Shown here: positions 49,301 to 61,300 of the stretch, in pieces
How the letters are laid out: each line of letters begins with the position of its first letter
How positions within the stretch are numbered: the first letter of the stretch is position 1
Assembly: GCF_045679555.1 (NCBI RefSeq)
Contig: NC_092120.1
Coordinates: forward strand, 3,907,079 to 3,971,078
Reading direction: 5' to 3'
Origin: Salvelinus alpinus
Taxonomy: Eukaryota > Chordata > Actinopteri > Salmoniformes > Salmonidae
DNA length: 64,000 bases
Translations under genes and position numbers: made by a program
The notes under the pieces: model-generated
What the model was told of the DNA's origin: nothing
The model's database searches: none
The model's input: only the letters and a program-made list of their open reading frames with translations

Positions 49301-52300
49301 CATTACACTCAAGGCTAGGTCCAACCACCAACTTCTCACCTGCGCAGGCGCACTCTTGACCTGGTGATAGCCCCGTAATAACAGAAGTATAGGGATACTT
49401 AAAACATGAACAGCTGTAACATAACAAAATGTCGAAAAAGTCAAGGGTCTGAATACGTCACGAAGGCACTGTATATCCCAATTAAATAGAAATGCCTGGA
49501 AATAATACTGTGTACCTTGGAGGCGAGCTCGTTGAAGAAGTTGAGTGCGAGGCTGGCGATGTGTGTCTGGGGGTCGATGAGCAGCACAGCCACCTCACTG
49601 ACCTGACCTTTGACCTTGAGCACGTCCTTCAGCACTAGCTGGGTCAGAACAGTCACCGCAGTCTGCCTCACCGCCGGGTTCTCGTCACTCAGCCTAGGCA
49701 GGGGAGACAGGGACATGTTATATGATGAAACAATATTATTTAAATGGCATGCAGGTTTCTGCTCTAATCAGCATCAGCTGGGATACCATGTAAGAGACTC
49801 TGACCAATCAATGACATTAAGCAATCGACTACCTGGGTGAAAATACGACCAGCCATACATTGGACCTGGAGGCTTCGATGCCAATACCCCTGACTGGCAT
49901 TGACCATAATCCTCTGCTATGCAGTCATTTCAGATGTACGTGTGGGAGGTACAGAGGGCCTCTACCCTGAGGGAGCTCTGACACAAAATGGCTGCAGGGT
50001 CTCACCGGGCTCCATTGTTCTAAACAGGGGAATGAATTAACCGCATACACTGGGAAGGGATTTGAGGCCAGGTGAAAAAAAAACGTGCAACTTCTCCTCC
50101 AGCCGTGGATTAGGACGTTTTGCAGAGGAACCAGACTCGCCGGGTGTGTGGTCTGCTATACAGTAGATGGTCATAAGCCACAGCTTCAGTATAATTAACT
50201 ATGCCTGTAAAACAGTGCATTACCATTAGAGTAAAAATCATGTTTAATACCCTTATCAGTCCTCTCCCAGGGAGGGCTTTCTGTCTTTGAGGAGACCCAA
50301 CACAATGGAGGTGTGTGGGAGACAATTACTGACTGCTACAAAACACTTACCATGAGGAAAAACCTAAGGATTAGTGTTCATAGTGAAAAGCCTGGAAAAC
50401 ACTATTCACCTGAAACACATAAAATGTAAGAATAACCAAGCATCATAATTAGCACTATACAAAGACAAAAACAGAACGAGTGGAATGAAGAGATAACGAA
50501 TTGTAATTAAACTTAAATGGGGGAGGGGTATGGCTTCAGTGCATCTCAATGTGGGAAGAACAACCAGCAATCATCATTAAGCTTTCTTCAATTAAGTCCC
50601 CATCCTTCCTACGGAGTATAACCTATGGTATCACCTGAAAGTATCCCCCTTCTCCCTCCAATCTACTCATTGTATAATTATACCACCAACAAGTAGTTCT
50701 GGACACAATCAGAAACTTCAAGTTGTTCTAGGCCTTTCTGCTCAAATTTTATTTGAGAGTGCACGAGCGAGCAGACCATGGTTGACAGTCCAGAAGAGCG
50801 GTTGGAGTTCTGAAGAGCACAGTACACTGTACTGTCGCGCAATAGCAACATCAGAGGTCAGAATGATAGTGGAGGACATGACAGAATTTTACAATGCTTA
50901 CTATTGTTTTTTTCTGTTCTGAACATATGAAAATAAGTTTTCCGATCAACTGGTTCAGTAGACTGCAGCAGCAGCAGGACTGGAGCGTGTGAAGGAACAA
51001 CATTAGCAGACAACCAGACATGGAACGAGCTTGTAGCCCTCAGCCATCCTCATCTAATGGCCATGTTTACCTAAATTAAAAAAGCCACACAATCCATAGT
51101 ACTCACAGCTGGGTAATTAAATAAAGATCAGCTTGTTTGCTACTTCCATATTCTAAACTATAAACAAGTTATATTAGCTGCTTGGCTAATATTTAGTCAC
51201 TGAATGAAAATGGCTTGTGGGGGTGCACACCTGGTACAGAGGCTCTGGGTCCAGGTGTTTGGATTACCTGGTACAGAGGCTCTGGGTCCAGGTGTTTGGA
51301 TTACCTGGTAGAGTCTCTGGGTCCAGGTGTTTGGATTACCTGGTACAGAGTCTCTGGGTCCAGGTGTTTGGATTACCTGGTACAGAGTCTCTGGGTCCAG
51401 GTGTTTGGGTTACATGGTACAGAGTCTCTGGGTCCAGGTGTTTGGATTACCTGGTACAGAGGTTCTGAGCCCAGGTGTTTGGATTACCTGGTATAGAGGT
51501 TCTGGGTCCAGGGCTCCAGGATGTTGGGGAAGCGGACGGTGAGGTCTCCCAGGCCGATGATGGCGTTGGCCCTGACGACGGGCAGAGAGGAACGCTCCAG
51601 CACCGTGAACAGGAGACGGATGTGCTCCTCACACACTGACGGACTGATAGAGGAGAGGGGACAGAGGTTGACAGAGACACACACCACAGCCATACCACAC
51701 AAAGGAAAATTATAGAAAAACAATGTAGTCCGAGGTGTAGTCTGACCTGATCATCATGTACTGTGAGAGGGCCAGGCAGGCAGCGGTGGTAAGCTGGGGG
51801 TGGCAGTATCTCCCTGGGGAACTACACACCCTCACCAGCAGGGGCAGGAACGAGCACAACAGGTTCTCCTCTGGGGGGAGGAGAGATGTGGTTGTCAAAG
51901 CAATTAAATCACATCAGGAAAAATGACATAGTTTTGAAAAAGTTATGCCTTTACCAGCCAGCAGCTCAGTCTCACAGATCTTCCTGATCAGCTCAGCCTC
52001 GGTGTCCTCAGCAGAAGCACCCATCAACCCAAGTTCTTCCTCCACAGAACTGTCATTGGCCGCTTGCTGTGGGAAACATGGATCATGACAGTTGATTAAG
52101 AACTCCTTGTTCATGTCTGGTCTACTGGAAAGTTACAGCGATTTAATCTAAACGAGTAATTAGGAAGAAGATAGCTGTTGTTCTTAGACCCCTGATGGGA
52201 AGAATCATCAAGACCTGTCAATCACCGTGTTGCGTGACCAAAATTAAACTCATCAAGTGTTTCCCAGGGAGAAAAGTCACTGATTGGCAAGACAATCCTA

Positions 52301-55300
52301 CTCACATGGCCTCTTTACTAATCAACATCCTGTTCTGATAACATTTGGTTTATGAAATGCAATGAGAATCAATTTTACACGTATAGTAAAAGCTTCTTAA
52401 ACACAGAACATGTGTATAAACCCAGCAGTCTCATTACCACTAGGTTTGTAGTATCCTAATCTCACGATTGACCATTATGTGAATTATTGCATCATTGGTT
52501 TGGATTGCCTAAAAATACTGGACATCATAAACATTGTGTTCCCATTCCATGTCCAGACTGACCTTGGCCTTACGGGAGGGTACCTTCGCCTTCTCCTCCC
52601 TCTCTTCTGTCTCTCCTCTCCTCCTCCGCAGCTCAGAGCTGACGCTGCGCTCCAGGTGGGACACCTGCCAGAACGCCACGCAGCCACACAGAGACAGCAG
52701 CTGGGCCAGGGACACGCAGCTCACCGCAGGGACTAGAGGGACAGGGACACACATCACTATAACACCATACTGACCATAAAGTACCTATACAAGATACTGG
52801 TCATCATAATACACTACCACACTGGCAGAGTTTCAACAACTAGGCACAGTGAAAGAGCACCAGACAACTGGAGAATGTCATCTATTCATACTACAGAAGT
52901 TTTACCAGAGTGCACCAACTTTTTAAATAAATATCCACTCTCTCGCACCTTGTTCTCCCTGCTCCTCAGGGTCCTGAGATGCACCCGGCAACTGGCTGAC
53001 ATCCTTGTTTGCTAACATCTCCCCGCCCTCCGCGATCTGGTCCAATAGCAGGCGAGAGCAGCGCTGGAGGAGGCGGGAGCAGAGCTGGTCTGGGGACTCG
53101 GACAGGAAGTACAGCAGACGTACAGCCTGCTCCATGAAGCTCTGCCAGTGAGGGTCCGCCATCACCACACCTGGGGCGGGACCAGACAGACAGTTAGTTA
53201 AGAGAAGGTCAGGGGCAGAGACACTACATTCTCCCACTCAAGAGATAGTGTGTGTACACACCTTCAGCGATGGCCTGTGTGAGGCAGGTAAAGAGCTGGT
53301 TGTCCTGAGGCAGTCTGAATGGAGCTCCTTTGCATTGCTGGGGGGTACAATTCAACTCAATCACTTTACACACTTCAAACCTCTATAGGGCTGACCCCAT
53401 TTAGTCACCTGGTAGATTGTTTAGTTCAGGCTGTTGGTCGACCGAGATTTCTTTTGTCAAGCAGTTTCAAAAATATTATTTTCATGGTGCACAAGACTCC
53501 TGTCTGATTCCCACCTGTCTCAGTGGACTAATCCATTGCAGATGCCACGGGGATGGCACAGTTCATCACTCTAAGACATGAGCTACTGAACTTGTAAGCG
53601 GTTATATTTTGTAAGAAAATGGTGCAATGGTAATAAATATATTTTATAACAAATGCAGTTTCTCAAGCGATGGATAGCGGGAGAATGCGCTGTCCGCGGT
53701 TCTGAAACGTAATCTTCAGTGCGCCGTTGAATTGGCGCCTTCCCCTTTATGTTGCTATGTGCATAATAGCAAAGTTAACCAGCATATTGTTGTTGTGAAC
53801 AGAGTAAGGAGACGAGAAAATAGCCCTTGCCTTAATTGTCTAAGAAACTAGAGGAAACAAACTTAGATATATAATCCATAGCATAACTGTTAAATCGTGC
53901 CTGACTTTATAAATCAATTTCTACAGAAATAAAACGGATCCTGTTTGAGTGTTTAATAGCCTACTGATTCCGTGAGCACCAAGACTCTCACAACCACAGA
54001 ATGTCAGATAAAGCAACTTCACAAATGTGTATGTTTTTAATCTTTGCTGTAATAAATTTAGATTTTTGTTAGAACAGACTAAATTGTAAGTAATACCAGA
54101 GTTGTTTACACGGTTCCAAACAGGCAGAAAATATTGAAATCTAATAGGACTGGGCAGAGGCGCAGCCATGGTGGGTGGGCATGGGTCCACACACTACGGA
54201 GCCAGGCCCAGCCAATCAGAATACATTTCCCCACACAATTAAAAACAGAAATACTGCTCAGCATACAGCCTCCCCCTCAGACAATCTCACAGGTAAAGAA
54301 GCTGGATGTGGAGGTCCTGGGCTGGCGTGATAACATGTGGTCTGCAGGTGTGAGGCCGGTTGGATGTACTGCCAAATTCTCTAAAACAATGTTGGAGGCG
54401 GCTTATGGTAGAGAAATTAACATTCAAAACAGCTCTGGTGGACATTTCTGCATTCAGCATGCCAATTGCGCGCTTCCTCAAAATAAGCTTTTTTTTTTTT
54501 TGCATATGGGAAATTTCTGGGATCTTTTATTTCAGCTCATGAAAAATGGGACCAACACTTTACATGTTGTTTATATTTTTGTTCAGTCTAGTTCATTTTA
54601 TTCAAACACATTGGGTGTGGGGGTGTGTAATATATATATATATATATAAAGACACTACTTTAAATTTCAACCAATCGATTGGTTGAAAGAACATGCGACT
54701 TTTGGTCGACCAAGATAGTTTTTGTTGTCTGGGACAGCCCTAGACCTCTAGAAAGTCTAGGCCGGCAAACTACATGAGGGGTCTTACCCTGACATGGTCA
54801 GTGATGTTACAGATGGTGATAACAGAGTCTCTGGCCAGTAGGAAGTCTTCAGTCAACTTCTCTCCCAGAGCCACAGAGCACAGAGTGTCCAGGTTACTGA
54901 GGACCACCTCCCTCTCCGCTCTACACAGAGAAATACACAATTACATTAGGCTACACACTGAATAATCTAAAATGCCACATCTAATCTGATACAAGAACAC
55001 GCATACAAACATGCTATTACACACAGCAACTTTAGTGTGTGGTGCACAAATTATGTTCTTAGCAGTAAATGTACATACTGCCATGTCTACACACAACAGA
55101 GTAGTAGGCTACGGCATTTAAATTATGCCCAGGCGCCAGATTAATTAATCATCTCATCGGTGCTCGGCCCTCCGCAGAACACACACAGTCCCAGTCTATG
55201 GGGGATTGTGTGTGGGAGGGAGGGTTAGAGGAAGTGAGGACAGGATTAAACAGGTTATGGAAAGAGATGAGGCCCGGTATTGTCCATTACAGTGTGGGTG

Positions 55301-58300
55301 GACTGCAGATAGTCCCCCTCTCCCCCCCACCGGCAGTGGCTGTCTTTGAAGGAGACCGAATGCCTGTTTAAAACGCTTGTTCTTCATTGAAAACCCTGGC
55401 GGTGAGCCCAGATGTGTGTGGTCGTGACTTAGACTCAATTGAGAGAAGTCTGTGTACTCTGCTGTGCTCCTATTCAGAGACTATAAAGGCGCCAGCATGC
55501 TTCGTTTCGGCTAGCCAAATGAGTATGCTTGCATACTCTCTTAAAAGACATTCACTTGGACAGAAAAAAAAGAGTCAATAGTACTGTTTGTCCATTTTGA
55601 GACAGCGTAGCCAGTACACTTCCTCAAAATAGTCTGAATTAATCTAAGATAAAAATGAATGACCGATTTTCTGAGTTCACGTTTATGCTGAGGATATCCT
55701 TTTTTTGTTTTTGCATCTAAGATGTTTTCGGGAGTATTTCTCAATGAAAAAACTTGCATGAAAACAAGTCGTCTCTCGCTGAATGACAGACTATTGAAGA
55801 ATCTCTACTGTTGACCAATCATCGACAAAGGGGAGTAGACTTGTTGCCCCCGAACTGAAAAAACCTCAGTGAAGTCTAAAATAAACATGTCACAAGATGT
55901 AATAATATATGCACGTCTTCTGAAGTGCTACGGATAGGAAGCATGCAGGCGCCTTAATGAGGTTTAGTGGACAAATTAACCAACGCCAGACTGTTGAGAA
56001 AGCCAAGCGCCAAAGGTAGGAGTTGCCAATAGGTGCAGACCTAGGAACAGTTTACCATACGTCAATAATGGAACATTGTCATTGGGAGGTTAACTGCAAA
56101 ACTGGACTTGGACCAGAGTCTCATATTAAACAAAGATCAAGAGATTAAGATTAATGTATTAGTCAAATGGCCACAAGGTCCAACTGAAATTTTACTTCCA
56201 CTTTTAACCCAACCCCTCCGAAAGACACATACAGGTGTAGAAGCCCTCAGATTACCAAAGAAGAGCGCTCATGGACAACTGAATATTGAGGAGAGGTGGG
56301 GTTCTCCCTGCCTCACACATACAGACACAGACAAACACACATCAGTCACACTGTCAGCACCCTCCCACTATTCTCTACCGTGTTTCTTTAACGGGAGAAA
56401 CATGTGGGTGGGGACAAGTCACTGTAGGCCGGCCCTTACAGCAGAGCAGCCAATCTCCGCTACACTGCCAAGATTACCGGCCAATCAAGACAAGGTAGAA
56501 CCCAACTCTCTCATTCAGTTGGCTCGCATTCGCCTTGGTCTCATCATTGGGCAAGAAGTCAAAGGGGACTTAAAGACAGAGGTGTGAAGTTAGAACTTGT
56601 GTTTGTGTGAGGGCCTTACCGTGCAGCCATTCCCAGAAGCAGTACTGCTGCTCGTCTGTGCAGGCTGGAGGTCTCTCGTTTGCCAGTGAACCTCTCCCAC
56701 AGAACCTGCACTACCGTGGACTGCAGGCTGCTGCCACCACCAAAAAACTCCTGGACCTGGGACGACATGAGAGAAGGGGTTGGAACAGATTAGACGAGAG
56801 AGAGAACAGGGTTAATAATTGAAGACAGGATGGCTAGAGAGTAATCAGTGAAGAGTAAAGGCTAACAATCACTGGGTAGTATTGATGACAGGATGGCTAG
56901 AGAGTAATCAGTAAAGAGTAAAGGCTAACAATCACTGGGTAGTATTGATGACAGGATGGCTAGAGAGTAATCAGTAAAGAGTAAAGGCTAACAATCACTG
57001 GGTAGTATTGATGACAGGATTGATAATAAAAGATGGTAATAAGAGAAACTCACTATCTCCTCCAGACACTGGATTGTCCCCAGAGAGGCATCCACCATCA
57101 GTTCAGACAGACTGTCCACTAGAGTCTGAGCTTTAGCCCTGAGAGAGGGAGAGAGAGTCAGGCACCAGAGCATAGCCCATTGGAGGTTGCTGAAGTTCTA
57201 CCTTGAGTCTGCATCTCTTTCAGCAGCAATGTGCTGGTGGGAGCAAGATTAACAAATTCACAGCAGAAAATGTAATAAATGGTGTGTTCACACAGGCAGC
57301 CCAATTCTGATATATATATTTTGGCACCAATTGGTCTTTTGACCAATCACACATTTTTTCACATCATTTCTGAGCTGATGCGATCGGTCAAAAGACCAAT
57401 TAGTGAAAACAAGATCAGAATGGGATTGCATGTCTATAAACGCAGCCGGAGAGTTGAAACCGCTTGGGGGGAATGGCTGAGGTGCTGGAATGAAGATTGC
57501 AGGTTCCCATTATAGCTATTTCAGCAGACAAGACAGAGTTCCCTTTACTCTCAATATCATTATAATGTCACTAGCACCGCTTCGCAATTTCACATGGGAA
57601 GAAATTACCATTTCAAAAGTAACTTAACCATCTGAAATTGGTAGTGGGATCGAGGGACCTGAGGGGGTCGATAGAAAGTGCCTGTGGCAACAGTTTGAAG
57701 GTGTGACAGCGTACCTGGTGTTATCTCCCTGGGGGTTGAGGTAGAGGCGTCTGTAGGCCTGCACCACAGCATCTTTAATGGCAGCGTCAGTAGACCAGAC
57801 CAGAGGCAGCATCTTCCTCACACCAGTCAGAGAGTTCGCCACACTGAACTCGCATACTGTCACACAGAACTGCACCGCCTCCTGGACCACTGAGACACAT
57901 TCATTCCTCAATACCCCACATATTACATTGTCTCAGAATACATGCATGGAGTCATTGGTGTAAGATGTTGACTGTGCAGGTGATGAAGGTATGGTAATGC
58001 AGGTGTAGGTAAGATGAGGTGTGTTTGTACCTGAGGTAGTCTTCCAGTAGAGCATGGTGTTGATGACAGCGATGGCTCTCTCCACCTGCAGGGCAAAGCT
58101 CTCAGTGTCTCTCAGATACTGCAACAGCATCTCCTGTTTCTTCAGCTCGCTCTCCTCCACCCCTTCCTTCCCTCCATCCCCTGCTCCCTCCTTCTGGGGG
58201 GTGGAAGGCAGGTCCTCTCTGATCTCAGAGGTGTCCTGGTCAGGACCTGGGGAGGAACAGAGAGGTCAGATTATAAAAATGTTCTCCTGAGAGCAGATGT

Positions 58301-61300
58301 GAACATCTTAACTCCTGCCAGCGCGAGCACACATTTGTTCCAGTCCACATGATTTAACTAAATAGTGGTCTAAAATGAGGACCAGTGTTAGTTCTCAGGT
58401 GTTAGAGCTAGGCTTGGGTGATTCACCAGTAGAAAACCTTATCACCCACTCCATCAGTAATGCTGTCATCTAGAACTACACCTACACTGCTGAAAGCAAA
58501 CAGCACTAGATTGACCTTAATTACATTTTGATTGGTTATATCACACTCTTATTCTAGCACTGATTTCACCACTTGTTTTTGAAGGCTTGCTACTGAATCA
58601 TTTGTTTAATCCATATGAAAGTGTTTTGATTGAGTGAATATGACTCTTTTAGTAGAGTGCTGGTTAGTTCTGAATAGTTCACTTAATAGACTTGTATTAT
58701 GAGGTTCTTTCAAAATTCACTTATTGTAAGTCGGTTCTAGATAAGAGCATTCACTAAATGACCAAACATTTTCAGAATGCTAACTTTCCCCCCTCCCTTT
58801 CTATCTCCTACACTTAACCAATACACGTGCTTCGTGATGTGATTGACGGACAGAGTTCAGTACCTTTGAAGAGCAGGGCCAGTGTGTCCAAGAGAGTCTC
58901 GGCGGTGAGAGTGGTCAGAGACGAGAACATCTCAGACTCTGGGAACAGGCTGTGGGCTCGCACACACAGACGCACTGCATTCCTGATACACAAACAGCAA
59001 TCAGTTATTATGTGATGACAGTGGAGTTCAGCTTGGAATGCCAATTGTTATCTCAATTCTATAAACAATTGATCCTGATTTTTTACAAATCTAGTCACCT
59101 GGGCAGTGTTTCAAAATGTATTTGATTTTGCCTATAGGATCGGATTAAATGGATAGAAATAGAATGAATAGAACGAGCCCCCACCATTTCATTTCTATGC
59201 AATTAGTCCTATCCAATAGGCGAAATCCAGATAGATGACCTTTGAAAAACTGGGCCCGGTATTTAGATATTGTTTCACTTTACCGGTATTTGTTGACGCG
59301 GAGGAACTGGGCGATCTGTACGGCGGTGGCCCTGTCGTCCTCCTCTCCAGCCTCGTCCTCCTCCCTCTCCTGCTGTTCCCCCTCTCCCTCACTGGTGGGC
59401 TCCAGCTCGGCTCTGACGGTGAAGAGCAGCTCAGGCTCCATAGCGGCCCACAGTTCGGAGGCCTTGATCACTGCCACTGGACGGAGAGCCCAAAGGAATA
59501 TGGTTAAATGGGAAATCAACACTAAAATCATTTTGCATCAGGTTTCTCGAAAGCCCAATATCTTGAAAACTTGACCGCTGACATGCAAAACATTTTTGGG
59601 ACTGTATCAGGGGATTAATGAAAAAATTAAATAAAAATAACTTGAGTGGAGTTTCCCTTTAATGATAAATATAGTTTGGACAAGAGGCAGAAGATGAGGT
59701 AGAGGAGTTCAGAATGAATGGATTCTATTTCTATTGTTACAAAGCCCTCAGATTAACAAAGAGCGCTCATGACCAACTGAATATTGAGGAGAGGTGGGGT
59801 TCTCCCTGCCTCACACATACAGACACAGACAGACAAACACACGTCAGTCACACTGTCACCACCCTCCCACTATTCTCTACCGTGTTTCTTTAACGGGAGA
59901 AAAATGTGGGTGGGGACAAGTCACTGTAGGCCGGCCCTTACAGCAGAGCAGCCAATCTCTGCTACACTGCCAAGATTACCGGCCAATCGAGACGAGAGAT
60001 CCCAACCCTCTTTCAGTTGGCTTACATTCACCTTGGTCTCATCACTGGGCATTATATAAAAGATAAATATAAGGTGGTGTGTATAATTTACCAGGTGCGT
60101 TTTCCTGCAGTCTCTCTCTAAGCTCGCGGAGTTTATCCGTCTCCTTCTCCAGGGGTTTCTTCAGGTCAGCACTGCTCAACTACAGATGAAAAACAATTGT
60201 AAGACACTGTTGTGTGTGTGCTTCACAGTAGTGGTTGTTCGAGTGTGTGCGCACACACCTTGCAGCTGTAGGGGTTGTGTGCTATGAAGGCAGCCAGTAG
60301 CTGGATGGCACTCTTGACCACATTGATGGATTTGTCCATCAGCCTTCCCACTGCCAACCCCATCACTTCACTGTACCTGTTCAGGGGCAGAGCCTGGGGG
60401 GGGGGGGGGTAGAAATCACACAGAGGACATTAGAGGAACGCTCAGTAATCGCAGCGGAAGTGATTCTCTCCTTGTCTCCTTTCCTTCAAAAACGGAATAG
60501 TCAGGTTTTTGCTGTAAATAAAATAATTCAAATAATTTCTGCGGGCTTGAGAGATTGACAATCAAATGGGGATTTGATGTTGAGGGACAATTCACTTCAA
60601 ACTCAAACCAGCACAGGGCATTAGTGACTGAATGTTGAGGCCACTGCATAGCTGTCACTAAGATTTCTGAATGCCCTCAGATTACCAAAGAAAAATGTCA
60701 TAGCCATAGCAAAGGCTATCAACGAAGAGTTGTGTCTCCTTGCCAACTGAAACATATTCTCACACTCACAAAGACTTTCAGCAGCCTCCGTCCTGCCTTC
60801 TCCCATGTCTCTGGGATGGGCAGAGGATGAGGAGGACTGCTAGTTTACTGTAGGTGGGCCCTTACAGCAGAGCAGCCAATCTTCACCACACTGCCAAGAT
60901 TACCCACCAATCAGCAGGAAGGAGAACAATCTCTCAGCATGATTGGCTCATATTTGCCATGATCTCATCACTGGGCATTAGTGAATACATAATACTGCAG
61001 TTTCATAACAGTGCAAGTAGCATCCGGAATTGCTTCATACATCAACATAGTTGTTTGGGATACCCTTTTAGAGATGTAAGCACACAAACTCGCACCTTGC
61101 TGTTGACGATGCGTGTGTAGACCTGCAGCACTCGGGCCCTGACGTAGGAGTGTGTGTCATGGAGGTGCTCCTGCAGTGTGTCCATGAAGCGGTCCCTGTC
61201 AGCTCTGCCAGACTCATCCAGTGCATCTCCACTCAGGACCCTGACCAGAACCTCTCCCAACACTTCACACACTGCCACACGCAAACTAGGGCTCTGCAGG

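Noticed and set aside
50110-50325. Possible further intronic small RNA in the exon 24-25 intron
   Set aside because: A slight resemblance to 55290-55380 (GGCTNTCTGTCTTTGA-like words) was noticed, but I found no paired C/D boxes, H/ACA hairpins or target match.
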